Shown: positions 19,200-27,500 of the stretch, piece by piece
How positions within the stretch are numbered: position 1 is the stretch's first letter
How the letters are laid out: every line of letters begins with the position of its first letter
Origin: Chloroflexota bacterium
Lineage (GTDB): Bacteria > Chloroflexota > Anaerolineae > Aggregatilineales > Phototrophicaceae
Length of the DNA: 36,600 bases
Assembly (NCBI GenBank): GCA_009840575.1
Contig: VXNO01000037.1
Span: 1-36,600 of the forward strand
Direction of reading: 5' to 3'
The notes under the pieces: generated by a model
The model's input: only the letters and a program-made list of their open reading frames with translations
What the model was told of the DNA's origin: nothing
The model's database searches: none
Made by a program: the position numbers and the translations under genes

Positions 19200-19231
19200 T
19201 TTGGTGTAGGGGACAGGCGGTGACTCGCCCG
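19200..19231. repeat. 32-bp repeat, copy b
   Basis: Identical over 32 bases to 1382-1413 and in the same orientation. It starts TTTGGTGTAGGGG and ends GACTCGCCCG. Confidence 0.75.
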
Positions 19232-19280
19232 TTTCAATCCCGGTAGAATCAAGAAAGTAATGCGAAAATCCAGGAATGAA

Positions 19281-19310
19281 TGTAGGGGCGAGCCTTGGCT
19301 CACCCCTACA
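19281..19310. repeat. 30-bp palindrome within the MITE-like element
   Basis: TGTAGGGGCGAGCC, a 2-base TT centre, then GGCTCACCCCTACA. The arms match at 13 of 14 positions, forming a strong hairpin in either strand. No T-run follows, so it is a repeat hairpin rather than a standard terminator. Confidence 0.75.
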
Positions 19311-19410
19311 GATTCCATTCTCACGACTTACTTGGTCTTACTTCTGTGCCCTCGTTGCCCTCTGTGTTGAAATGTACTGTCTTGCATTTTGAAGCGAGCG
19401 CCCTGGCATC

Positions 19411-19439
19411 TTGCCGCCCGCGCGGGCAACTGCTATGCT
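19411..19439 (+). promoter_or_regulatory. Candidate promoter of the GNAT-AlaX-TPR cluster
   Basis: TTGCCG (19411-19416), an exact 17-base spacer, then TATGCT (19434-19439); each hexamer matches consensus at 4 of 6 positions. Predicted start near 19446, about 24 bases before the first GNAT ATG. Moderate to weak support. Confidence 0.35.
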
Positions 19440-19469
19440 TCCGCCTACTGACCAGCAGCCGCAGCCATT

Positions 19470-19934
19470 ATGCTCATCCGCGAGGCTACTCCAGCAGATT
19501 TGCCAGCCGCCAGCCAGCTCTGGTATGAGCGGCAGTGCCTCTTGCAGCAGAGCGACCCGCGCATCCAATTCGCGCCCGATGCTCTGCGTGCCTGGCAGGC
19601 AGCGGCGAAAGGCTGGCTCGCTGATGACGCAGCCGTCCTGTTCGTCGCGCAACTGTCTGAAGAGCTAGCGGGATTCCTGGCGGTGAGGATTTGCGCGGGA
19701 GAAGCGGGCTTAATCCCCGCGCGGGTGGGGCGGCTCCTGGCGATGGCTGTTGACCTGCATCAGCCACAGTCCGCATTAAGCAGTCAACTGCTGGAACGAG
19801 CGGGCGGCTGGCTGCGCGGACGATGCGTCGCCACGTTGGAAGTTGACCCGCCACTTCACTACCCGGTCGAAGTGGCTTTCTGGCGCGGCTTGGGGGCTCG
19901 TCCCTGTTCGCAGCGCTATCGGCTGCCCTTATGA
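19470..19934 (+). CDS. GNAT-like protein lacking the acetyl-CoA loop
   Basis: 154 aa. It clearly aligns along its length with the next gene: MLIREATPADLPAASQLW against MIRLAQQSDVAGISQMW, LFVAQLSEELAGFLAVRI against ILVAEVDGELVGYISGGI, and VAFWRGLG against LAFWRAMG. The acetyl-CoA pyrophosphate loop, R-x-x-G-x-G in active GNATs, here reads QPQSALSS (residues 98-105), so cofactor binding is probably lost. It may be a non-catalytic partner of the next GNAT or a decaying duplicate; the intact frame and ATGA overlap with the next gene favour a retained role. It is the first gene of a tightly overlapping cluster and has no clear ribosome binding site. Confidence 0.72.
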   Translation: MLIREATPADLPAASQLWYERQCLLQQSDPRIQFAPDALRAWQAAAKGWLADDAAVLFVAQLSEELAGFLAVRICAGEAGLIPARVGRLLAMAVDLHQPQSALSSQLLERAGGWLRGRCVATLEVDPPLHYPVEVAFWRGLGARPCSQRYRLPL

Positions 19935-20413
19935 TCCGCTTGGCGCAGCAGTCCGATGTCGCGGGCATCAGCCAGATGTGGGCGCGGATGGTGGAGCGCC
20001 ACGCTCAATTGGACGCGGCAACCTTTCGCCCGGCTGCCGATGGCGCTGAATTGTACGCGCGCTTCATCGAAGACCGGCTGGAAGATGCCTATGCGCGCAT
20101 TCTGGTGGCGGAAGTCGATGGCGAGCTGGTCGGCTACATCAGTGGCGGCATCGCCGATATCAACAGCCAGCTATTTGAAGCCCAGCGCTGTGGATTGATT
20201 ACGGAGCTTTTTGTCTGTGCCGGGCAGCGCCGCCAGGGAATTGGCAGTCAGTTGGTCGAGCGGCTGATGCTGTGGTTCCGCGCCTGTGATGTAAGTCGCT
20301 TTGAATGGTACACGAGCGCGCAGAACCCGGCCGCGCTGGCATTTTGGCGGGCGATGGGTGGCGAAGCGTACTTGCTGCGTATGCGCGCGCCCATCCCAGG
20401 AGGAGAAACATGA
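19931..20413 (+). CDS. GNAT-family N-acetyltransferase
   Basis: 160 aa. A full GNAT core: ILVAEVDGELVGYISGG, LITELFVCAGQRRQGIGSQL with an intact R-x-x-G-x-G loop (residues 100-105), and NPAALAFWRAMGGEAY. Substrate unknown. It starts at an ATGA overlap with the degenerate paralogue and ends in another ATGA overlap with the AlaX-type gene. Its 3' end contains the strong AGGAGG site used by that gene. Tandem duplication of the two GNATs is inferred from their similarity. Confidence 0.85.
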   Translation: MIRLAQQSDVAGISQMWARMVERHAQLDAATFRPAADGAELYARFIEDRLEDAYARILVAEVDGELVGYISGGIADINSQLFEAQRCGLITELFVCAGQRRQGIGSQLVERLMLWFRACDVSRFEWYTSAQNPAALAFWRAMGGEAYLLRMRAPIPGGET

Positions 20414-21120
20414 CCGATTTTTTGTACCTGCGCGATAGCTACCTGCGCGCTTTTCAGGCTGTGGTGACCGAACACGACACCGGGCAAAACGGCGTCCGGC
20501 TCGACCGCAGCGCTTTTTATCCCGGTGGTGGCGGACAAGAGCCGGATCGCGGTTGGCTGCGCGCGCAGGGGGCGGAATGGCATGTCAAGACAGCGCGGCG
20601 CGGCGGCTTGCACATCATTGCCGAGGGCGAGCTGCCGCCGATCGGCGCGACTGTGCAGGCGGAACTGGACTGGGCGCGGCGCTACCCGATCATGCGCACG
20701 CACACCGCCATGCACATCCTCTGCGGCGTCATCTGGCGCGACTACCAAGCCAGCGTCACCGGCGGCAATATGCAGGTGCTTTCAGGACGCATGGACTTTG
20801 AATTCGAGCGGCTTTCCCCAGAGACCGTCAGCGATATCGAAGCCAAGATTAACCAGGAAGTAGCGAACGCCCGCCCCGTGAAAATCGACATCCTGCCCCG
20901 CGCGGAAGCCTTCCAAATCCCCGACCTCATCCGCACGAAGATCAACCTGCTGCCGCCGGGCATCAAAGAAGTGCGCACGGTCGAAATTGTCGGGCTGGAT
21001 TTGCAAGCCGATGGCGGTACGCATGTCGCCAACACCAGCGAAGTCGGGCGCATCACAATCAGCAAATACAAGAGCAAAGGCGGCATCAACAAGCGGCTGT
21101 ATGTGGAGCTCAGCGACTGA
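20410..21120 (+). CDS. Alanyl-tRNA editing protein, AlaX type
   Basis: A stand-alone homologue of the AlaRS editing domain, expected to remove serine or glycine wrongly attached to tRNA-Ala. Signatures: FYPGGGGQEPDRGWL (residues 37-51), the zinc motif HTAMH (98-102) and DGGTHVANTSEVG (201-213). In typical members the last motif begins CGGTH; here the Cys is Asp201, so one metal ligand is changed. 236 aa, an AlaX-M-like size. ATG 20410 has AGGAGG six bases upstream, the best ribosome binding site of the cluster; an in-frame extension to 20305 is rejected. It sits in a cluster that ends near ileS, another translation-quality gene. Confidence 0.88.
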   Translation: MTDFLYLRDSYLRAFQAVVTEHDTGQNGVRLDRSAFYPGGGGQEPDRGWLRAQGAEWHVKTARRGGLHIIAEGELPPIGATVQAELDWARRYPIMRTHTAMHILCGVIWRDYQASVTGGNMQVLSGRMDFEFERLSPETVSDIEAKINQEVANARPVKIDILPRAEAFQIPDLIRTKINLLPPGIKEVRTVEIVGLDLQADGGTHVANTSEVGRITISKYKSKGGINKRLYVELSD

Positions 21121-21845
21121 TGCGCTACTTGCACCCCGTGCAGGCGCACGAAACTTTTGTCGCGGGCGGGCGCTATCACTTCAGCAAGCAGGGCGCGCCG
21201 CTGCAAAAAAGCGAAACCTGGACGGTGCACGCGCGCCCGGATGGCGAGCAGTTCATGCGCGTCGATGCCGATGCGCTGCGCGAAGAGGGACGGTCGATCT
21301 TGGCGGAGGCGCTGCTCGACCGGGCTGGGGCGCTGGCGCGGCTGGATATTCGTTATGAAAATACGAAGTTCCCGGGTGGCGTTCGCAGTCTGCGCGCCAC
21401 CTATCAGTTCGCGGCGGGTTGTTTGCAGGTCGGTTACGAACTGAACGGGTCAACACGCCAGTACCGGGAGCTTGAGCTGCCGCCCGACACTTTGATTGAT
21501 GTGCCGCTGCTGCCTTTTCGCGGGCGCACGATCGCCACATTGACTGCGCGGGGGGCTGCGCCGACCTGGCTCTTCGTGCCGACATTCGACTACGCCCAGC
21601 TGCTGCCCGGCGCGCTGCAGCAAGTGATATCGCCGGTGGCTGCGGCGGGGGCGGATTGCCTGCGGCTGGGCAAGCGCGCTATTCATACGCGACGTTTTAC
21701 GTATCGAGACCGGGCGGCTGCCTACTGGCTGGACGAACACAATACGATAATTCGCCGCGTCAACGCATTTAATCAGCAGGAGATCGTCGTGCAAATCAGC
21801 GACTATGTCGCGCCCGCGTCTCATCTGGAGTTGCTGCCATGTTGA
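21120..21845 (+). CDS. Conserved-looking protein of unknown function
   Basis: 241 aa, not recognised. No signal peptide or membrane segment. It is mostly beta-strand in pattern, with an early YLHPVQAHETFVAGGRYHFS, a middle region rich in arginine and aromatic residues, PLLPFRGRTIATLTARGAAP, and a C-terminal FTYRDRAAAYWLDEHNTIIR. A beta-barrel or lipocalin-like ligand-binding fold is possible but unproven. It starts at a TGATG overlap with the AlaX-type gene and its end overlaps the next TPR gene by seven bases, so it is translated with both. Codon use matches its neighbours. Confidence 0.75.
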   Translation: MRYLHPVQAHETFVAGGRYHFSKQGAPLQKSETWTVHARPDGEQFMRVDADALREEGRSILAEALLDRAGALARLDIRYENTKFPGGVRSLRATYQFAAGCLQVGYELNGSTRQYRELELPPDTLIDVPLLPFRGRTIATLTARGAAPTWLFVPTFDYAQLLPGALQQVISPVAAAGADCLRLGKRAIHTRRFTYRDRAAAYWLDEHNTIIRRVNAFNQQEIVVQISDYVAPASHLELLPC

Positions 21846-22825
21846 AGCGGCTGCGCATCTTCTTGAGCCCGCGCAATTTTCGCCTTTTGTTAGGCTTGCT
21901 GGCGGCCACGGGCTTGGCGAGCCTGGCGCTGACGGTAATAGGCGGCGACCAGGGCTGGGCGGTTGCGCTGCAGAGCTTGTTGCTGCTGGTCTTTCTTGTG
22001 GGCGCGGCGGGGCTGTTTCTCAGTCGGCTGCCCAGCGAGGAGCGCAAACGATGGCTGGGCTTGGCGTTGCCGGCGCTGTTGGCGATGCTGATTGGCAGCT
22101 TGGTCGCGCCGCAGCTAGGCGGGTTGTTCCTGGGCGCGGGCTTGGGTTGGATCGTCGCCGGCATGTTCATCTTTCGCCGCGCTGGTTCGGGCCATGTCAA
22201 AACCGCTGTCAAAGCCATGCGCAAGCAGGATTACAAAGCCGCTATCGCCGCCATGGATGCGCAGATCCGCGAAGAACCCCGCAAAGCCGAGCATTACCGA
22301 TTTCGCGCTGAACTGCACCGGCTGGCGGGCAGGCTGTCCCCCGCGCGCAAGAATTATCAGCGCATGATTGAGCTGGAGCCCGGCTCAGCCGTGGCGCATA
22401 ACGGGCTAGCCGAAGTCGAGCTGCAGGCGGGGCGGTATCCGCAGGCAGCCAAAGCGGCTCGCCAGGCGCAGGAGCTAGCGCCCGACGAATGGGTAGCCGC
22501 TTACAACCTGGGCATGATCGAAGACCGCCTGCAAGACAGCCGCGCCGTGATTCGCCACCTTGAGGCGGCGCTGGCGGCAAAAATCCCCGATTCTCGACAT
22601 CGGCTGCTGGCGCATTTATACTTGTGGCGCGCGCATACCCGGCTGGATGATGCGGCTGCGGCGGAGGCGGCGCTGGCATCACTGCGGCGGGAGCGCGCCG
22701 GGCAGGAAGAATGGCAGGTAATCATGAGCGCGGACGAGGCACAGGCGCTGCGGGCGGTGCTGGCAGACGACATAAAGCAGGCGCGCCAACTTATCGCTGG
22801 CGAGCCAGTATCCATCCCCAGGTAG
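21839..22825 (+). CDS. Membrane-anchored TPR protein 1
   Basis: 328 aa. Four hydrophobic segments (about residues 15-34, 41-62, 72-90 and 95-113) precede about five TPR-like helical pairs from residue 120 (VKAMRKQDYKAAIAAMDAQI, LHRLAGRLSPARKNYQRMIE, GLAEVELQAGRYPQAAKAAR, LGMIEDRLQDSRAVIRHLEA). The TPR part probably faces the cytoplasm, given basic residues at the membrane edges. It is the first of three adjacent genes of the same design. It overlaps the unknown gene upstream and lies six bases before the next TPR gene. Likely a scaffold; partners unknown. Confidence 0.8.
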   Translation: MLKRLRIFLSPRNFRLLLGLLAATGLASLALTVIGGDQGWAVALQSLLLLVFLVGAAGLFLSRLPSEERKRWLGLALPALLAMLIGSLVAPQLGGLFLGAGLGWIVAGMFIFRRAGSGHVKTAVKAMRKQDYKAAIAAMDAQIREEPRKAEHYRFRAELHRLAGRLSPARKNYQRMIELEPGSAVAHNGLAEVELQAGRYPQAAKAARQAQELAPDEWVAAYNLGMIEDRLQDSRAVIRHLEAALAAKIPDSRHRLLAHLYLWRAHTRLDDAAAAEAALASLRRERAGQEEWQVIMSADEAQALRAVLADDIKQARQLIAGEPVSIPR

Positions 22826-22831
22826 GCGGCG

Positions 22832-23719
22832 ATGTCTCTGCGGCGTCTCTTGGCTTGGGTGGCGGTCTTCGTCTGTGTTGGGCTGGCTGCGCTGGGCTTC
22901 ATCATCTTTGTCATCGGCATGTTGATTGAACTGGCGGACGGCATCACCCAGCCGCTTGAGCCTTATCTCTCGCCAGTCGCGCAGATGTCGCTGGCGGGCT
23001 TGTGCCTGTCGGCGAGCATGATTCTGCTGGGTTTCTTCCTGGTGGGCATCCTGCTGGCGCGACAGTCGCGGCGTTACGGCGCAGGCTATGGCGAGGCTTA
23101 CCGGCTCATCCAGAATATGCAATTCCCGCAGGCGATTCAATTGCTGGAGCGGGTGCTGGCTGGCGGCAAGGTCACGCCCGACCTGCTGATGTTGCTCAGC
23201 AGCGCCTATGCCTACACTGGTCAGTTGGCAAAAGCGCAAGAAACCGCCGACCGCGCCGTGCAGCTATTTCCTAGCGATGCCGGCGCTTATATGACCTTGG
23301 CAAATGGCTATCGTATGCAAGCCAGTTATGGCGAGGCGGCGCTGGCATTGCAGACAGCCGCGCAGCTTTCGCCCGCGCAGCCGATCATCTGGGCGGAGCT
23401 GGGCTTCGTGCAGCAACTGGCGGGCGAGCAGGACTCAGCCATCGAGTCTTTCAAACACGCCGCTTTATATTCCATGCCCTCCATGTACGCTGTGCGGGTC
23501 AACTATTACCTGGCGCAGCACTTCCAAAAGCTGGGCGCGGAGGATGATGCCCGCGGCGCGACCAAACGTATGCTCGCCACGCAGCATGGCTTGCAAGCCT
23601 GGAAGTCGACCCTGCGCGCGCTGCAAGGCACAGCTTACGGCAGCTTGCTCAATTATGAACTGGAAAAAATTGAGTTAGCAATTGGCGAGGCGCAATCCAT
23701 GAGCAAGCAACCAGCCTGA
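22832..23719 (+). CDS. Membrane-anchored TPR protein 2
   Basis: 295 aa. Two hydrophobic segments (about residues 5-32 and 50-75) flank a short loop; TPR-like repeats then follow from about residue 85 (YRLIQNMQFPQAIQLLERVL, SSAYAYTGQLAKAQETADRA, ANGYRMQASYGEAALALQTA, LGFVQQLAGEQDSAIESFKH). It shares its architecture with the genes on either side; sequence similarity is modest, so the three are ancient duplicates or a functional set. The stop overlaps the next start (TGATG). Confidence 0.8.
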   Translation: MSLRRLLAWVAVFVCVGLAALGFIIFVIGMLIELADGITQPLEPYLSPVAQMSLAGLCLSASMILLGFFLVGILLARQSRRYGAGYGEAYRLIQNMQFPQAIQLLERVLAGGKVTPDLLMLLSSAYAYTGQLAKAQETADRAVQLFPSDAGAYMTLANGYRMQASYGEAALALQTAAQLSPAQPIIWAELGFVQQLAGEQDSAIESFKHAALYSMPSMYAVRVNYYLAQHFQKLGAEDDARGATKRMLATQHGLQAWKSTLRALQGTAYGSLLNYELEKIELAIGEAQSMSKQPA

Positions 23720-24507
23720 TGCTGCGTTTCTTCACGCGGGATGCCGAGCCGAGCGCCCAAAAATGGGATGGCTCAACCCGCCTGGCGCTGGGCATGGCGA
23801 TTGCGCTGCTGGTGTCTTTGCTGTTGTTGGGCTTCGCTGGTCCGCCAGAAGTACGGTTGCCGGCGCGCATCGGCGCATTTGGCACGCTGATTACCCTACA
23901 ATTGCTGTTTTTGTGGGGCAAGCGCCGGGATATTTCGCCCTATCATCAAGCGCAGCGCCGTTTCATCGCGGGCGACTATGTGGCAGCGCGAGGGATACTG
24001 GAGGCGCTGCCCGAGCGCGGCATTGAATCAGTCGATGCGCTGGTCTTGCTGGGAAACAGCTACCGTAATCTGGGGCAATTCCCACAAGCGCAATCCATTT
24101 TGCAGCGCGCGCTGGATATAAAGCCGCGCCATCACCTCGCGCTCTTCAGCATGGGCAAGCTGCTGATGACGCAGGGGCAGTACCAAGCCGCGCGTGAGCA
24201 TATCGAGTCGGCTTTGGAAGCCGGCTCGCCAGACATCGTGCACTTTGAGCTGGGGCAATGCTGCTTGCTGGCGGGTGATAAATCAAGCGCGCAGGCGAAT
24301 TTTCTCGCCGCTCGCCCGCACTTGCAAGATACGCCCGCTCAAGCCGCCTTGCTGGAAAGTTATTTGCAGCAGTTGGGCAGCGCCAAAGCGCCGGACATCG
24401 ACAGCGAAACCCTCCAGCATTGGCGCGACGAAGCGCGGAAAGCCACTGCCACAGCCTATGGCGAGCACCTGCGCCAAGTCATCCGCGACTGGGAAGCATC
24501 CAAATAG
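23719..24507 (+). CDS. Membrane-anchored TPR protein 3
   Basis: 262 aa. Two hydrophobic segments (about residues 24-45 and 48-66) are followed by TPR-like repeats (AQRRFIAGDYVAARGILEAL, LGNSYRNLGQFPQAQSILQR, MGKLLMTQGQYQAAREHIES, LGQCCLLAGDKSSAQANFLA) and a charged helical end. It starts at a TGATG overlap with TPR protein 2, which gives a coupled run from the first GNAT to here. About 90 bases separate it from ileS, with only weak promoter-like sequence (CATAAT at 24555-24560). Confidence 0.8.
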   Translation: MLRFFTRDAEPSAQKWDGSTRLALGMAIALLVSLLLLGFAGPPEVRLPARIGAFGTLITLQLLFLWGKRRDISPYHQAQRRFIAGDYVAARGILEALPERGIESVDALVLLGNSYRNLGQFPQAQSILQRALDIKPRHHLALFSMGKLLMTQGQYQAAREHIESALEAGSPDIVHFELGQCCLLAGDKSSAQANFLAARPHLQDTPAQAALLESYLQQLGSAKAPDIDSETLQHWRDEARKATATAYGEHLRQVIRDWEASK

Positions 24508-24597
24508 CTCGCCCGCCACTTGACTCGACCCTTTATCCAATCCACAAATTCAGTCATAATCGCCGCTGAATCCGTTTGTCTGCGGGGAAATGCGCGC

Positions 24598-27500
24598 ATG
24601 TTCAGTGCAGTCGATACCAGGGTAAACAGCGAGTCCATCAACCGGCTCGAGCAGCAGCAGTTGGACTTTTGGCGCTTCAAGCGCATTTTCGAACGGACGA
24701 CCGAAGGGCGTGAAGACTCTCCCCGTTATGTTTTCTACGAGGGACCGCCCACCGCCAATGGCAAGCCGGGCAGCCATCATGTGCTGGCGCGCGCCTTCAA
24801 AGACATGTTCCCGCGTTACAAGGTCATGCAAGGCTATTATTGCCTGCGGCGCGGCGGTTGGGATACGCATGGCTTGCCGGTTGAGATCGAAGTGGAAAAA
24901 GAACTGGGCTTCGACCGCAAAGCGCAGATTGAAGACTACGGCGTCGCCGAGTTCAATGCCCGCTGCCGCGATAATGTCTTCCGCCACATCAATGAATGGG
25001 AAAAACTGACCGAACGCACGGGCTTCTGGGTCAATCTCGACGATGCTTATATTACTTTTTCCAATGACTACATCGAAAGCGTCTGGTGGATTCTCAAACG
25101 TTTTTGGGACAAAGGTTTGCTCTACCGCGGTTACAAGGTCGTGCCCTATAGCCCTTCATCGGGCACGCCGCTGAGCAGCCACGAAGTCGCCCAGGGTTAC
25201 AAGACCATCACCGACCCCAGCGTCTTTGTGCGCTTCCCGCTGCGTGACAAGCCCGGCGTTTATATGCTCGCCTGGACGACCACTCCCTGGACGTTGCCCG
25301 CCAATGCCGCTTTAGCGGTTGGCGCGGATGTCTCTTATGTCTTGGTCGAAGGTCCCGCGCCGGATAGCGAAGACAGCGAGCAGCTTATCATCGCCGAAGC
25401 GCTGATGGAACAAGTGCTGCACGACGCCTCCGCCTACCGCATCGTCGACCGCATGACCGGCAAAGATCTACTGGGCTGGCGCTATCAGCCCCTCTATACC
25501 TTCTTGCCGGTCGAGCAGGACTATGCCTATGTGGTGGCGGCGGATTATGTCAGCACCAGCGATGGCACTGGCATCGTGCATACAGCGCCGGCTTATGGCG
25601 TGGACGACCTGGCAACGGGCAGAAAGTACGACCTGCCTGTGCTCATCACGGTCGATGAAAGCGGCTGCTTCGTCGATGCCGTCAGCAACTTCCGCGGCAT
25701 GTGGTTCAAGGATGCTGACCGTCATATCATCGCCGACCTCAGCGAGCGCGGATTGATGTATCGGCGCGAAAGCACCGAGCACAGCTACCCGCATAACTGG
25801 CGCGATGGCTCGCCTTTGATGTACTTCGCCCGTGAAACCTGGTTCATTGATACAGTCAAATACAAGCAGACCATGATCGACTTGAACCAGACCATCAAGT
25901 GGGTGCCGGGGCATGTGCGCGATGGTCGCTTTGGCAATTGGCTCGAGGACCTAAAAGAATGGTCGCTGGGCAGGGAGCGCTATTGGGGCACGCCACTGCC
26001 CGTCTGGCGGGACGAGAGCAACGGCGAGATGATCTGTGTGGGCAGCGTGGACGAGCTGAGCGAACTGGCTGGCGCTGACCTCAGCGAGTTGGACCTGCAC
26101 CGCCCCTATGTAGACGAAATCACTTTTGATAACCCGACAGGCGAGGGCGGCACCATGCGCCGTGTGCCCGAAGTCATCGATGTCTGGTTCGATAGTGGCG
26201 CCATGCAGCTGGCGCAGTGGGCTTTCCCCCAACAGAACCGCGATATCCTGGAAGAGCAGCATCCCGCTGATTATATCTGCGAGGCAGTCGACCAAACCCG
26301 CGGCTGGTTCTACAGCCTGCATGCCATCGCCGCCATGCTCTTTGAGACAGTCGCTTTCAAAAATGTCATCTGCCTGGGGCACATCCTGGACGAAAATGGG
26401 CAGAAGATGTCCAAGAGCAAGGGCAATATCGTCGATCCCTGGGAAGTCCTGGAGCAGGCTGGCGCGGATGCCTTTCGCTGGTACCTCTACACCTCGGGAC
26501 CACCCGGCGAGCCGCGGCGCTTTTCTATCAATCTGGTCAACGAAGTCATCAAGAAGTTCTGGTCGACGCTGTGGAATACCTACGGCTTCTTCGTTACTTA
26601 CGCCAATATCGATGGCTGGACGCCCGCTCAGCCCGCGCCCGAACCCGCGCAGCGCGACCCGCTCGACCAATGGCTGTTGGCGGAATTGCACAATCTCATC
26701 CAGGTTGTCACCGACGCCTTTGAGGACTATGACGCGACGAATGCGACGCGCCCCATCGAAGATTTCGTCGAGCGCCTCAGCAATTGGTATGTGCGCTTGA
26801 GCCGCGACCGCTTTTGGAAGAGCGATGTCGACGACAGCAAGTTATCCGCCTATGCCACCCTGTACGAAGCCCTCTGCACTGTCGCGCAGTTGCTCGCGCC
26901 GACCATGCCTTTCCTCAGCGAAGCGATGTATCGCAATCTGGCTGCCGAGCAATTCAGTTCCTTGCCAGAGAGCGTGCATCTCTCGCAATGGCCCATAGCC
27001 AAAGCGTCGCTGCTGAACGACGCGCTCCGCGACGAGATGGCCTTGGTGCAGCGGCTGGTCAGCCTGGGTTTGGCAGCCCGCAACGCCGCGCAACTGGGCG
27101 TGCGGCAGCCATTAGCCAGCGCGCAATTCGCCTTGCGCGACCTTGCCGAGGCGCAGGCGCTGGAAGGCCACGCCGCTTTGATTAAATCCGAATTGAACCT
27201 TAAAGCGCTGCATATCATGGGCGCGGACGAAACTGCCGAAATGAGCGCGACCACCCGCTATCGTCTCAACCCGCTGCCGCGTTTTTTGGGGCGTAAATTT
27301 GGCCGAGACTTCAAAGCCATCCAGACAGCATTGCGCGATGGCGAGCAGGATTTTGTGCGCCCTTACGCCTTGCAGCTGCTGGACGGGCAAGATATCACGT
27401 TGGAGCTGGACGGCGCGCAGTTTGAGATATTGAACCAGGAATGCGAGGTCAAAGTCAGCGTCGAGATTCCACCGGGCGCAGTCGAAGATGGCGGCTATAT

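Larger units (their letters stand above)
19176..19366. mobile_element. MITE-like element with terminal inverted repeats
   Basis: The left end CACAGAGGCGCAGAGGCACAG (in two parts, 19176-19183 and 19186-19196) is mirrored at the right by CTGTGCCCTC and GCCCTCTGTG (ending 19366), giving imperfect inverted ends of about 20 bases around 191 bp. Inside are the 32-bp repeat shared with 1382-1413, a near-perfect palindrome at 19281-19310, and the CGACTTACTTGGTCTTAC word shared with the window-end repeats. No open frame of note. It fills most of the 393-base gap between the divergent 19076 and 19470 genes; the rest of the gap holds the two candidate promoters. Confidence 0.5.

Noticed and set aside
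19176-19366. CRISPR or tandem-repeat array
   Set aside because: Repeats are nested and inverted rather than regularly spaced direct repeats with unique spacers.
24520-24597. N-terminal extension of IleS from 24520
   Set aside because: The added 26 residues have no similarity to IleS starts, and the ATG at 24598 is preceded by a GGGGAA site.
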